The notes under the pieces: generated by a model | The model's input: only the letters and a program-made list of their open reading frames with translations | Databases searched by the model: none | What the model was told of the DNA's origin: nothing | Shown here: piece by piece, positions 12,801 to 24,993 of the stretch | Layout of the letters: each line of letters starts with the position of its first letter | Numbering within the stretch: the first letter of the stretch is position 1 | DNA from: Ustulina deusta | Taxonomy: Eukaryota > Ascomycota > Sordariomycetes > Xylariales > Xylariaceae | NCBI GenBank assembly: GCA_023159155.1 | Contig: JAJNNX010000001.1 | Span: 1 to 64,000, forward strand | Length of the DNA: 64,000 nucleotides | Direction: 5' to 3' | Translations under genes and position numbers: made by a program

Positions 12801-13730
12801 TTTAGCTTTAGTTTAGATTTTGTTTTTTTAAATCTTATTTTAAAAATTTTTTTAATTTTTTTTTAAATATTAGTTTATTTAAAATGTTTATAAAAAAAAA
12901 TAAGCTAGCTATATTATATAACTAAAGTTATTTTAATTATTTAAAAACTAAAAATAAATTTAAAATATTTAAAATTAAAATTTTTATAAATTATTAATTT
13001 TTAAGTAATATAAAAATCAAAAGTTTTTTAAAAGTTATATTAAAATTAAGTTTATATTATAAAATATATAATTTTTTATATTAAATATATAATTAAAAAA
13101 AAAGTTTATTTATATTGCTAAATATAGCAAAATTTATTAGTATTAAATATTTATTAATAAATAATTAATAAGCTTAAAGTAATATTATAATTCGTTAAAT
13201 AAAGCTTTTATAGCTAGTTTATTAATACTATAAATAAAGATTTTAAACCAAAAAAAAAATTAAAGTTTATAAAATAAATAGATATAGACTCTATATATAT
13301 AGCTATAGAGTTATAAGTTAATCCATGCGTTAACTTTCTATTTTATTGCTATATAAATCTAAAGTTTTTATAGGTCTTACTAAAACTATACTAATTATTA
13401 TAGGTTTTTTATTTTATTACTATATAAGTCCAAAGTTTTTATAAGTTCTACTAAGACTACATTAACTATTATATTTTATTAAAGAATTTATATATAAAAA
13501 TATATAAAAAAATATATAACAAGCTTATATATAAAATAAACTTATAAGATATATTATATAAAATAAAATAAAAATATAAATCAAGTTTAGTTATATATAA
13601 AACAAGCTTATAAAATATATTATAGTTATATAATTAATAAAAAGACTAGTATTGCTTTTTAAGAGCTATTAGCTTAAGTAATACTATTCTATTTCTTATT
13701 TAAGCGATAGAAAAATATATAGGCTTTTTT
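9818..13730. repeat. AT-rich sequence of unresolved origin
   Basis: Nearly pure A/T sequence with no reading frame longer than about 60 codons on either strand. By eye I could not align it with copies A or B, find LTR ends or recognise a transposase motif. It is probably older, more strongly mutated repeat DNA. Confidence 0.6.
13339..13474 (+). repeat. Tandem duplication, period 71 bp
   Basis: Two diverged units start at 13,339 and 13,410. Each runs from TATTTTATT through a shared AAAGTTTTTATA core to ATTATA. Most differences between the units are A/G or C/T, so they appear to have been duplicated first and mutated by RIP afterwards. Confidence 0.65.
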
Positions 13731-13835
13731 AGAGCAACAGTGAGTTAAGCCTAAGCAGACGCGGTAAGGGAGCCAAACTTAATTTGTTGTGTGCCACAAC
13801 AGCTGTAAAACCACTTACCCTCTTGCCTTATCTAG

Positions 13836-14280
13836 GAGTAATCAGACAAACTAAGGGTAGCCCACCCCTGTTAACCTGAGGGTACCCGTGCTTTTTTTAT
13901 GTACCAGAGTACTTTTTATACAATCGATTAGAATATACCTTTAAAATAGATATATTTATAATTTATATAATTTATATAAAATTTTATATTTATATATTTA
14001 TTTTAATACAAATTATATTAGTAACCTTGGTTACTAAAGTAATTATATATGTTTATTTTTTTCTTTTTTTAAAAACAACAACTTACCTTAGAGTATTTTC
14101 TTTCACTTGTTATATAAAATATGTTATATGCATTAATTTAGCTGTAAACGTTCTATGTATTTAAACGTGCATTTCTAATCGATTGTGCGAAAAGTATTCT
14201 GTGGAGCACTAGTACTTAAAAAAAGCACGGGTACCCTCAGGTCAACAGGGGTGGGCTACCCTCAGTTTATGTGTAGACTC
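13836..14280. mobile_element. MITE with long inverted repeats, probably non-autonomous Mutator-like element
   Basis: The left arm (13,836-13,933) and right arm (14,173-14,280) are inverted repeats sharing GTAGCCCACCCCTGTT, GAGGGTACCCGTGC and an outer GAGT/ACTC end, plus ATCGATT near the inner end. The 9-bp sequence CTTATCTAG flanks both sides directly (13,827-13,835 and 14,281-14,289), as expected of a target-site duplication. Arms of about 100 bp with a 9-bp duplication are typical of Mutator-like elements. The AT-rich core of about 240 bp has no coding capacity, so the element would need a transposase from elsewhere. It sits exactly where the AT-rich block gives way to gene-bearing DNA. Confidence 0.75.
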
Positions 14281-14289
14281 CTTATCTAG

Positions 14290-15210
14290 GTAGTGTACTG
14301 TAGTGCAGAATTCACTCCCCCTCTCCCCCCGCGCCGACATTCAACAGCGGCTAGGTACCTAGCGTGATGCTTCCGCTTCACTCCGCACGCTACCAATGTA
14401 CCCGTACGAGCTAATCCAAGCACCAATATCCGGACAAAAACGTACCGATACATGCAGGTGTCAGGGGGTGCCTGCTCAGTCGCCAGGGCGCCAACGGGGC
14501 GCTACAACAGCAGACCCGCCATGCCGTAATAGGCTTGGCGGGGCTTGGCAGGCTGGCTGTGGGCGTGGACACTGGATGAATGGGTGGAATGGATGGGTTG
14601 CTCCGTCCTGGCTGGCTGGCTGGCTGTTCTGCACTCTTTGGAGTTCATCGTCTCGCCTTCAACGTCGGCCACATCGCTACGCGCACCGGACGGTCAGTCG
14701 TTGCCCTCATCTTGCTGCACTCATCGGAATCAGTTGAATTGGGTCTCATCGAACGGGGCCCCAACGTCTATGATTGAGTTGTACCTGAGCCCCTTTCCCC
14801 CTTTTTAGCCCTACGTCAAATTTGTACCCGTTGCTCCTTGCCTGTTGCTCGTTGCTCGGTGTTCGTGCTGGTGTTCGTGCTCGTTGCTCTTTGCCTATCT
14901 TTGTGTCCCTTCGCTGTGGCGTCCCCCTTTACCCTACCGTCACGTCGTTACGTCGTCGCACCCTCCTGCCCTCCCACCATCCGGAACCCCGCCTTGTCTG
15001 ATCTGGGGTAGCAACACCGGGAGAGCAGAGAGAGAGCAAGAGAGAAGCCAAGAAGAAAGGAAGAGACAGGCGGAAGCGAGACGGAAAGAGACAGGGCAGA
15101 GCCAGAGACGCAGAAGAACCGGCAAAAAAAGAGAGGCACCGTGTGTGCGCGCGCCTGCGTGTGATAGTCAACAGGGCCAGAAGGGTCAGAAGGGTCAACC
15201 ACCGGCGAAT
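14290..15210 (+). other. Balanced-composition leader region upstream of STE50
   Basis: First gene-type DNA after the AT block. From 14,396 it holds several short overlapping open frames, none recognisable. Frame 14,845-15,210 is open and in phase with STE50, so an N-terminal extension cannot be excluded, but its sequence is low-complexity (Arg/Glu/Lys/Gln-rich) and looks like a transcribed leader. Confidence 0.5.
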
Positions 15211-16818
15211 ATGAACTTCGATTCAGGCACGGCATACGCCGAGTCCGACGCCGATGACGAGTACGAGCGAAGCCTGCACACGAGCTCTCCCGTCCTGGCC
15301 ACAGATTCTGAGATCTCCCCAACCGATTCCGACGGCCGTTCTTCTACCGAACACACCCCGACCACCTATGGCCATCGAAGCAGTGCCGATCGATTACCCG
15401 AGACCATCATCTCGGAGTGGACGGCCGAGGAGGGCGCCGATTTCATTGCAACCATCGGTCTCCAGCAATACTCAGATCGATTCATCGGTGCGTGTGATCC
15501 ACTCCCTCGTACTTCTCCTCTTCTTCGTCTCCTTCCTCATCCGGTCTAACATCTGAGGTTGTGCGTCTGTCCAGAGAACGAGATCGTTGGCGAAGCTCTT
15601 GTAGCTCTGCTCCACGATGATCTCAAGGCGATGGGCGTGGCTAGTGTTGGACACCGCTTGACCATCCTCAAGAGCGTGTACGACGTCAAGAAAGCCCAGG
15701 ATATCCCCATCGAGAGCGATCACTACGTTCCTTTGTGTATGTGTCTCCTCACCTCTCAGTGTCCCTGACTGTAGCCCCCCCCGAGTTAACGAGCGCGTGA
15801 CCATCGAAACATAGCCGCCGACGCCGAAGCCCAATATGCCACCGCCACCCTTAAAGATATCAAGCACCTCGTCGAGCAGCTGCGATTCCGGGACGAGAGG
15901 ATAAGCCTTGTAGAGCGGGATCTACGTCAGCTAAGCGACGATTTCCGCCGGTTGCGCGAAGATATGCTGCCAGCCCTACGCCTGGCCAAGAATGCCCAGC
16001 AACCGTTGCCCAACGTGGCCGCCAACAGCCAAAACTACACTTACGAGACGTCGACGATATCACCGCCGGCACCAAATTCGGCTTCGGGCCAGTCATCTGG
16101 CGGCCTCAAGCGAACGTATTCGACTAAGCTCGGTACAAACACCATCAGCGGTTCTCCTAGTCATCTGCAGACAACTCATGAGCGCCCCTCGGTAGAACAA
16201 ACGCTAGACCCAACTAACGCGGCCGAGCGAGCGGTTGCCTCGTCTGCCCACCTCACCGCCGCCACGGCCATGAACGGCTCTGGTCAGGCCGCCTCGCCGA
16301 GCTACTCGCCCAATATACCGTCTCCAACGTCACCTCCCACAGGCACTACGCTCAGGTCTCACACGTACAATCAGCCCACACCATCGAGCCGCTCTACATT
16401 CCCCGAAAATGATCACGGCTACAGCACCAAGCCACCGGTGGGGCCACGCCGCTTGCAGACGCCAATCCCGGAGACACCCGGATCGGGCTCGTCAGTGGAA
16501 ATCTTCAAATCATTCCGTGTGAGCATGGATGACCCTTGTTACAAGGTCCTGCCGGCGGCGCTCAAGAAGTACCAGATCAACGCGCCGTGGGACCAGTACG
16601 CACTCTATATCGTGTACGGCGACCAGGAGCGCTGTCTCGGCCTCGAGGAGAAGCCCCTCATCCTGTTCAAGCAGCTGGACAAGGAGGGGAAGAAACCCAT
16701 GTTCATGCTTCGGAAGACCAACACGGCATCGGCCGACATCGAAACACCAGGGAGCGCGGGCCTGGGTTCTGGGACGAGCAGAGGTGTTAATTACGATCCA
16801 CCTGGGGGCATCATATAA
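15211..16818 (+). CDS. STE50: STE50-type MAP kinase cascade adaptor (SAM + Ras-association domains)
   Basis: Exons 15,211-15,487, 15,575-15,736 and 15,815-16,818 join in frame to 480 residues. A SAM domain lies at about 66-133 (ISEWTAEEGADFI to ILKSVYDVKK). A Glu/Arg-rich, probably coiled-coil stretch follows at about 150-200. Then comes a long Ser/Pro/Thr-rich linker, and a Ras-association domain at about 374-447 (VEIFKSFRVSMDD to MFMLRK). This order is that of fungal Ste50, which tethers the MAPKKK Ste11 through SAM-SAM contact and binds Cdc42/Ras-type GTPases through the RA domain. It serves mating, filamentous-growth and osmostress MAP kinase pathways. The start at MNFDSGT is the first Met before the conserved acidic N terminus. 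The first intron splits the SAM domain, as does the reading-frame join G|AG giving Glu93. Confidence 0.93.
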
Positions 16819-18243
16819 TGCTTATATTGAGTGGGAGGGGAAGGAGGGGGGGGGGGTGGGAGGAAATGAAGACGAAAAATAAGGTGAAGAGAGCCAGAGA
16901 GAGTGGGGGGAGGGAGGGGGAGAAGGGGGTGGAGAGAGGGCATAACACGCCCAATCTCTTTCTCTCTCTTCCTTCCCCCCTCTCTCATGGCTATGTTTTT
17001 AGGTCCTAGCTGCTTCGACGGGTTTAGGGTGGAGGGCAGGAAGGTCATGTCTGGGACGGCGTTGTGATAATTGCATAGCGTGCGAGCAAAGCTGTTACCT
17101 AGTCGTTGTCACGCATCTTGTTATTATTGTTGGTTTTATTCTCCTACATAATTACCTAGGTATCTATCTATCTCATCTTGTCTTTCTGGATTGGCCGGCA
17201 TGGGTATAGAGACCTAGGGCCAGATCTGGCAGTACCTGTTTTCCTCATACACCGGAAGAATAACAAAAGGAATCTAACATACCTAATCAGATTTGGTGTT
17301 TTGAGGCTGTTATCTGCACATCACCAGTGCGAACTACAACCTTGTGTCTATGGATATTACCTCACCTTTGTTGTGTCTATTATCGTCAGATTGTAGGTTA
17401 GGCATTATATATATAGCCACCCTGGGCAGACACATGCCTACCTCTTGATAGTTGGACATATCAACTACCTGGTATGTATGTATGTATGTATGTATTGTAT
17501 AATACCATACGGCAATAACAACCTCAACACAAATGAAAAAGGAAGACGAGATAAAAAGCCTATGCACCTACCTGTAGGAGGTAATTGCGTGTGTATATAG
17601 ATGGAATGGCGCATCACGATGTATGTGTGCATGTCTGTGGCTCTCGCTCCTCCCTCTCGCTCCTTTCTCCCTCCGCCTCTGTCTCCCTGCCTCCCTCTCT
17701 CCTGTATAGTTCTCGTTTATCTTTGGCCATCCCAAATTCCCCATTGCATAACATTAAGCACGGAACCGCATAGAGGTAGCACATATCGGTTGGCCATCTT
17801 CGTCTTAACCGCAGATTTAACTTCAGTTTCAACTGCATCGTCACATTACTTATCCTTCCAACGTTCCGACTTCTGTGTGCACACGGGATATGTGCAGTAG
17901 CCATAGGTTAGCAAGGGTTACCTACTAACTACCATTGGCACCTGGCCTATGCCCTGCATTCAATATGGCCCCACCTCGCAAGCCGCCAATCAGGATCAAG
18001 CTCGTGCCACGTTCGGGTCCACAAGCCTCGGAGAATGTGGCTCAGCACACGTCTCGGTCGGAACAGGATGTGGATGGTGTCAGGGACGGGGCCGCGCATC
18101 ATTCCAAGCAAAAGCACTACCACGCCAACGACCGCGACCACGACCATCAACAACACAACCACCGGGGAGGTAGATCTAAGCCCACCGAACAGCTTCTGGC
18201 AGCCGATCCCACCTTACGTGCTAGCTCGCATAATTGGTCCACG
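16819..18243. other. Intergenic region between STE50 and TAF14
   Basis: No gene recognised. It holds purine-rich and pyrimidine-rich runs just after STE50 (16,830-16,980), a GTAT microsatellite at 17,472-17,495 and several TACCTAGGTA-like palindromes. A frame open from 17,965 is in phase with the TAF14 start and could be an N-terminal extension. Its content (His/Asp/Gln-rich) does not resemble TAF14 and is more likely leader. Confidence 0.5.
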
Positions 18244-19394
18244 ATGCAGATCGAGGTAGGTTGTCTCTCTACTCCCCCCAAGCCCTGTTTGTTGTTGGTG
18301 CTTTGGTTGGCCATTTCGTTGCTCTCGATGCTCAATGCTCAATGCTCAATGCTCAATGCTCAATGCTCAATGCCCAATGCTCCATAATTATATCGCATAG
18401 ACCCAGTGGGACATACTAATCCCGTGGCCACGCAGCGCAAGGTTCGCCTCGTTACCGAGCAGAAAAACATGTACGTCGCCAACCCTCGCCTGCCCAGACC
18501 GCAATGCTGACATCACACGCGCCATTCTTGCAGCCCCAAGGAGTCTCCTATGCCCGAATTCCCCATGAAACAGTGGAATGTCAAGTTGTATATTCTCGAC
18601 CAAGATGGAAACAAACACCCCGCGAGCTGCTTCAACAAGGTTGTCTACAATCTTCACCCCTCCTTCGAGAACCCCCAGCAGAGTGAGTCCGCCCATCATC
18701 ATATTGCCGCAACTACCAAAACTTCTGCCAAACCCCGGTGATACTAACCATGTGGCCCGCCGCCAGCTTTCCATGAACCCCCTTTTACCTGCACCAACGA
18801 GGGTTGGGGTGAGTTCGAAATGTCGATCGACATGTACACCACCGAGAAAGCCAAGATCACTATTTTCCACGACCTTAACTTCCAGTCGGCGGAATATAAG
18901 AATGATCAGACCGTGACCTTCAAGAACCCCTCGCAAGCCCTGATCCAGGCCCTCCGCGAGACGGGTCCCGTCGGTAACGACGACGACGCCAAGGCGAACA
19001 AGGCCCGCAAGGCTGCCGATAGCAAAAAGCGTAAGTTTGCTTTCGACTACGAGAAGATTGGCGATGCCTTGACCAAGCTGGGCGAGGACGATTTGCTGCA
19101 CGTCATTCAAATGATCCACGATCACAAAAGCGACGACACCGTTACGAATAACGACATCGAACGTGGGGAGTTCTCCGTCGATCTTTTCACCATGCCTGAA
19201 CCGCTAACCAAAATGATCTGGGACTTCCTCGTAAGTTGTGCATCACCTTCTCTCGCGCTCTCTCTCTCTCTTCCTATTCTCTTCTCCCTTGCTACTCTTG
19301 ACCTTGGCCACGCCTTCTACAGACCCGCTGTCAAGACTCTCCGATCCGCTAATCAAGTTCGATGCAGTTGGAACAGAAAATGGTGACACCGTAG
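18244..19394 (+). CDS. TAF14: TAF14-type YEATS protein of TFIID/chromatin complexes
   Basis: Five exons (18,244-18,255; 18,436-18,470; 18,534-18,682; 18,767-19,230; 19,368-19,394) join in frame to 228 residues. The YEATS domain spans about 5-125: KVRLVTEQ, FPMKQWNVKLYILD, VVYNLHPSFENP and the GWGEFE motif that forms the acyl-lysine pocket. The C-terminal part (KFAFDYEKIGDALTKLGEDDLLHVIQMI to MPEPLTKMIWDFL) is the ET-type helical module that binds partner peptides. The family reads acylated/crotonylated histone H3 and is shared by TFIID, TFIIF, SWI/SNF, INO80 and NuA3. The first exon codes only for MQIE. The last exon uses the acceptor at 19,367 behind a CTAAT branch site. An upstream acceptor at 19,322 would give another short tail. 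Length fits the family. Confidence 0.9.
18330..18378 (+). repeat. 7-bp tandem repeat (GCTCAAT)n in TAF14 intron 1
   Basis: Six exact copies of GCTCAAT followed by one variant GCCCAAT, wholly inside the first TAF14 intron. A 7-bp unit would shift frame if exonic, so it should vary freely only because it is intronic. Confidence 0.9.
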
Positions 19395-20983
19395 ACAGGC
19401 CAGGGCAAGTAAGGGTTGCTAGCTGTGACGTGAGGAGGAGAGGAGCAGAATGATGAGTTTTTCTTCCTCATTTTTCCGGTGAGGACAGCATTGCATTGGC
19501 GTTTTTATGTGAGGCGGTTAGAGAAGCCGAGTACGGGCATCATCGGCAGGAGGCTCTGGTTACTTTTGGCGCATGGTTTGCGTTTTCCCACGCTCGACCC
19601 ATCGCGGTAGATACCCCTGTACGTCGTGAGTATCAGCAACGGGGAGGACACAGCTGGTACTGGAATGCAGGAATGCATTGGCTTATTTTCAGGCTAGGAC
19701 TGTTCACGGAGTTACAGAGTTACAGTTGCGCATGCTCTCTATATCTGTCATTTTTCTTTTTCCTTTTCTTCTTGGTCCCCTCCCTTTACAGCCATGTTTC
19801 AATTCGGGATGGGCTCGAAAGTCAGTGGAATCCTGAACGAAGGACTCGTACCCCCCCTCCCAAAGCAGGATGGATGTCTTGCTTGCCCTCAGGAGTGCGA
19901 TAGGAATATCTACTACAGGTGACTTAGGGCCCCGATTGCTTAACAAGGCTTATAGACATGGCATTTCTTTGGAAGCATAGAAGCGAAGATTATAGATAAT
20001 GAAAAAGCACGATTTTTCTACAATGGACAATGTAGTGTGCCAATCCGAACTAATAGATAGGTGCCTAAGTACTGTAGTTTGGTTTTAGTTGGGGCGATTA
20101 TTTGCCAGCAGCCATACATGTAGGTAAGTAGGTAGGGGACCTTATCCTTGAGCATTTAAGTGCTTAACAGATAATCAACTAACCGTACTGTACCTCAGGG
20201 ACAAGGTAGATGCTACTAGGTATTTACAGAAGAAAAGTGTTCGGTATCAGGTGGTACAACAGGATGGCTTCGCCACAATACCTACCTGCTCGCTACCTAG
20301 CTGATGGGGCGGACCGGTGGATTGGACATAGATTGTTGAAGAGGCACTTGGGTAGACCAATTCACCTCGGAACAACCTCACTACCAACCCGAAGTCGACA
20401 ACATCGCTGTTATCTCATCGACTGCGCCATCTGTCTCTCGCACCTTATTGAGTGTACGTCCAAGAATAAGAGTCACGGTTGGGACTGTGTATTTCTGTCG
20501 ATCTGCTTCAGGTTGAAAACGGCTTTACCAATAACCAATCCGCGAAAGGAGGAACGTAAAGGGGAACGGGAAAGGAAGGCTCGGGAGGCTCTTGGGTTTC
20601 CCCGCGATATGAGATGCATGGAGCCCCGCGTCTAAGCTGCCGAGTTACGCTATCCAGCTAAGTCGTTTTGCTATCTATCTACATAGCGGCTACCTAGGCA
20701 GCGACTCGGTCCACATAGATAGCCCAGAGTAGTCGGCCCCAGCACCCAAGTCCACCATTTCCCAGCGCATCCTGCTCTTGGCAAGGTGCATGTGGGCTAA
20801 GCCTGGCTCCCGAATATAAACCCGGACCGCTGCTCCATCCACTATCCAGGTCTCTATACTACTCCTCCACCCCCTCGATTCTCGTAAGCCCTCGAAACCC
20901 GTCTTAAGCCGAGAATGCGTCGCAGCCCGCGCGTGCGCCGCCAGTCAGTCGTACCAGTGGCACACTAGAGATCTAACGCAATC
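19395..20983. other. Intergenic region between TAF14 and the ARO80-like gene
   Basis: No gene recognised in about 1.6 kb. It contains short TAGGTAGG/ACCTACC repeats (20,115-20,140, 20,277-20,300) and, near the right end, a TATA-like element. Confidence 0.5.
20813..20820 (+). promoter_or_regulatory. TATA-like element of the ARO80-like gene
   Basis: The sequence AATATAAA stands about 165 bp before the ATG at 20,984 and is followed by a CT-rich stretch with CCACTATCC-type start-site context. It is the only clear TATA element near this start. Confidence 0.4.
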
Positions 20984-23900
20984 ATGAACGAGACGGGACG
21001 AGCCATGTCGCAACAGGATCCCTTCCCTCCCGCCGCCTCGCCGTCGCCGACCCATCATCACCATCGCCATCATCACCACCACCACCATGCCGCGACAACG
21101 ACGACGGCCCCCGCCTCGACGACCCCCGCCGCCGCCATAGCCAACACCACATCTCCCACCCCTTCTCGTCCTCACCATCCGGCCCCTGCTTCTGCGACTG
21201 CTGCTGCTGCTGGCGCTGGTGCGAGCGCGAGCGCCGGACCTCTCCATCCAGACAGCACGGGCCAGGACACCACCGCCAACGCCAACACCGACACCAGCAG
21301 TGGGAGCAACCACGCCAGGAGTCACAGCTCCGGCCCTGCCCAGCCACAGCACAAGCGTGTCTACCAGGCCTGCATCCCCTGCCGACGCCGCAAGGTCCGC
21401 TGCGATCTGGGCAGCGTCGACAACCCCCATGACCCTCCTTGCATGCGCTGCCGTCGCGAGAGCAAGGAGTGTTACTTCAGCGCCACGCGCCGCAAGCGCA
21501 AGAACGACGATGACGCCGACGAGTACCAGGATGAGTATATCATCCGCAACGGCCGGAAGCGCCACTACCTCGACGCCACGCCTCCCGTCGCCACCGAGGA
21601 CGAGCGGAAACCCTTCAACCCCGTGCCCTTGACGCCCGGCGGCGGAGCTGGCAGGAATCAGCCTCTGAGGCGCACCGACATCCTCCACGATCTCCACCAC
21701 GTCGCCGCCGATGGCCCGCGCCGCGCCAGCTACGCAGAATCTATCGAGGACTCGAACGCCCAGTTGGAGAATCTCGAGGCCCAGAACGTCATGAGGAAGG
21801 GCATGTATGGGCCTCATGATGCTCTCGATCTTCTGTACAAGGCCGCTACCGATAAGTACGCACACCTCCCATCTTTTGTCTGTCCCCTCTTCTTCTCCCT
21901 CCCTTCCGTCGCTGCTCGCTCACCGTCCTAGCAGCCCACATGCTATGCAGGCCCGCCAGGAAATCACTCCTACCACGACCATCACGCCCACCATCCTCCA
22001 GCCCTCTTCTCTCGCTTCACCCACCGGTCGTAAGACCGCGCGTGTCCAGACTTCCACTCACGGTAGTCGACCTCAGATACGGGCTACCACCAAATCGGCT
22101 GATCCTATCGACCCGCGTCTGCTACCTTCTGCTGCCCACGATGAGAAGGCCGAGATTGAAGCCCGCCTCAATGTCGAGCACGAGCCTGGTTATCGGGAAG
22201 CCCTCGGGGCCTGGGCTAGGTTTAGATTTGTACGAGCTGGATGGTTCACCAAGGAGGAGGCCATCAAGTATATTGTGTAGTAAGCCCACCTATTCGTTTC
22301 AGACAAATTCACTTCTCACGGCAAGGAGCGCTGCTAACCGCCCTCACCCTCGCCAGCTACTACGAGTACCTATCTCCCATGACACCCGTCTCCCCGCCGA
22401 CATTCCGTAATCCTGGGTCTCACACCACCCTCCTGACCGAGGAGCCTATCCTTGCGGTTACCTTGCTCACCATCGCGTCAAGATACTACAGCATCCCTAC
22501 AACAGGAGGTCATTGTCGGTCCCACGCTATCCATGAAGAGCTATGGAGGTACCTCCGAAGGATGGTTGAGAGATGTCTCTGGGGCCAGGAGGCTTTCGGT
22601 GGAGGCTTCTGCGGATCGGGTGCGGATGACTCGCAGACTTCAAGTACCGCGCCGTGGCGGGGCTTGCGTAAGGGCAGCTTGCGCACCCTAGGCACGATCG
22701 AGTCGCTCATGATTCTAACTGAATGGCACCCCCGAGCCCTTCACTTCCCGCCCGAGGAGGCCATTGACGAGCTCATGCTTCCATCCCGTGACCTACGCAT
22801 GCCGCCCCCCACGGACGATGACACGACGGCACGGCCAGGCGGCAATGTGGGCGGCCAGAGAATCGAGAGCTGGCTCGAACCCGCATGGAGAAGCGACCGA
22901 ATGTGCTGGATGCTGCTCAGCAATGCCCTGGGCTTAGCCTACGAGCTTGGCGTCTTTGACGACATCGATGAACTGCTAGCCGCCAACGCCATCACGCGAC
23001 CCGAATACGAAGATGAGGCGTACCGTCTTCGCGCGATGCGCATCAAGCGACTACTTCTGATCTACCTGACACAACTGGCCGGCCGTCTCGGTTGGACCAA
23101 CATGGTACCAGAGAGCATTAGGACGACAGACCCCGTCTTTTCCAACAACAGACGTCCGACTACCAATGAAGGAACGACACCTGGAACGAATCCGTCCGTA
23201 CTCTCGAATACTTTCAGCTACGTCCCTGACGTCGAATTGGATGACCAAATCATTCAGTGCTGGGTCGGCGTCAGCAATGCCATGCACCGAGGCAACGAGA
23301 AGATTTTCAAATCCCGGAAACACACAACCGAAATAATCCAGAGCGGCAGGTACACCAGTATACTCAAAGACTTTCAACCTATTCTAAGGGAGTGGTGGCG
23401 CGAATTTGAGCGTTTCCGCCTTCCCGAGTTTACCCGCCACATCCTAACCATCGAATATGAGTATGTACGGATATACATTAACTCGCTTGCGCTTCAGGCC
23501 GTCGTTGAACGATGCACGACCAATGCGACGGGTGCCTCTTCAAATAACAACGGTTCACACGGGGCACGTGGCACAAACGGGAATACCGAGCTATCACCAC
23601 AGACGCAGAATTACCTAGGCAACTTGCCAATTGGTCACCTAGGCGGTTTCGGTGCAGAGGATCAGGAATATATCAGAGAAGTTGTCTCGGGATGCAGGAA
23701 TCTGCTGCGGACAGTTGTAGATGGATTATTCAAAGGTGGTTATCTCAAACACGCCCCCGTACGTACGTACTTCCGAATCATCAGCGGAGCCATGTTTCTT
23801 CTCAAGACGTTCGCGCTGGGTGCTCCCAAGTCGGATGTCGAGACAAGCATCAGTCTGCTGGATCGGACTGTGCACGCACTGCGAACCTGCGTCGTAGACG

Positions 23901-24650
23901 ACATCCACCTCGGCACGCGGTTTGGTGATTTACTCGAATCACTCACTACACGGCTTCGAGATCGTTTCAAGTTCGCGCCCACCGCCGTTGAGGGGAAGAA
24001 CCCCGTTCCCAACGGAGATCTCGGTAAGGCCCGTAGCCTTCATGGTGGTCACATGGCGCCCGTAGGCCTGGAGAATGGGTTTTCGAGCCATCCGATCAAA
24101 TTGAGGGATGGGCTCACGGTACCTGGTATGTCATGCCCAATCACCCATTTGCGCTTCTTACACTCCACCATTCCTATGCCAGGAATCTCGCACTCGATTA
24201 CACGCCCTCGGCCGTCCTATACTCCCCCCTCCCTCCCTACAAAATCCTAGAGGTTCTCGTCCCGTGCTATTTGGTTTTGCTAATCGAGACTCCATAGAAC
24301 GCACATCAACCCCCTCGGGTAATATCTCGGCCACGCCGTTTGATATGTCATCTGGAAGTTTTCCTTTCCCTGTCGGCCCCGCGGCGATGTTCGGGGCCGG
24401 GAACCAGGGCTCGAGTGGCGGTGTGTTAGACTCGGCCGGCCTCAGCGATAACATCTTCGAACCCGGTCCAGATTGGACTACGGATGAGATGTGGTATCTT
24501 CCCCCCGGCGCGGGTCTGTTCCAAAATGTCGGCGAGAATTCTAATGTCACCATGACGGACCAGGGCGTCAATGTCGGCGGTGTCGACTTGCTGGAGTTCA
24601 TGGCTATGGACCCGCCCAATTTTAATAATCTTGATACTACGGGGTATTAG
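20984..24650 (+). CDS. ARO80-like Zn2Cys6 transcription factor
   Basis: Exons 20,984-21,855, 21,932-22,279, 22,357-24,125 and 24,298-24,650 join in frame to 1,113 residues. A His/Ala/Thr-rich N terminus precedes the zinc cluster near residue 130 ([12 protein letters not shown], a 12-residue loop [11 protein letters not shown], then [11 protein letters not shown]). The long loop with VDNPHDPP and the following ATRRKRK are, as I recall, hallmarks of the Aro80 group, which activates aromatic amino-acid catabolism in yeast. A fungal regulator middle region follows ([77 protein letters not shown]), then an acidic/Asn-rich C terminus suited to activation. The second acceptor is a TAGCAG tandem, so the protein may vary by one Ser. 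Zn2Cys6 identity is certain; the ARO80 link is from memory and less so. Confidence 0.88.
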
Positions 24651-24993
24651 GCGCTGGGATTGATAGGGGTCATTTACTTTGCTTCTTGCAACAGTGCTTA
24701 GTCCAACCGGGGGGCTTTGCGCCAGGGGGGGGTTGTTGTTGTTATTGTTGTTGTTGTTTGCTATTTGGGGCGAAAATTGGGTATGCAATGACAGTTTTAA
24801 GAGCCCTTCCCGTTTTGGACTGTCCGAATCGAGATGTCATGGCTCAATTACCATGAGTCTATTGCGGTCTATTATTACTCAACGCGAACATAAAGCCTGT
24901 TCCTGCTGGTTATGTGGTGATTCTGCCCTGTGAGTACGAAGCCTGATAAAAATCCATCGTTTACAAAGTTATCGTTGTATGATACCCAACCTG

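Larger units (their letters stand above)
1..13835. repeat. AT-rich, RIP-degraded repeat block
   Basis: This stretch is almost entirely A and T, with very frequent TA dinucleotides and stop codons in every frame. Composition changes sharply to balanced, gene-bearing DNA near 14,290. Two copies of a retrotransposon inside it differ from each other mainly by C/T and G/A changes, which is what repeat-induced point mutation produces. Only short islands (about 9,440-9,600 and 13,730-13,835) keep ordinary base composition. No intact gene is visible. RIP is the inference; the base composition and the transition bias between the copies are seen directly. Confidence 0.9.

Noticed and set aside
18388..19125. 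245-codon minus-strand frame opposite TAF14
   Set aside because: It is the antisense shadow of the TAF14 exons. The plus strand carries the conserved YEATS motifs.
20945..21865. 306-codon minus-strand frame opposite the first exon of the ARO80-like gene
   Set aside because: It has Gly/Arg/Val-rich low complexity caused by the high-GC sense exon. The sense strand has the zinc cluster.
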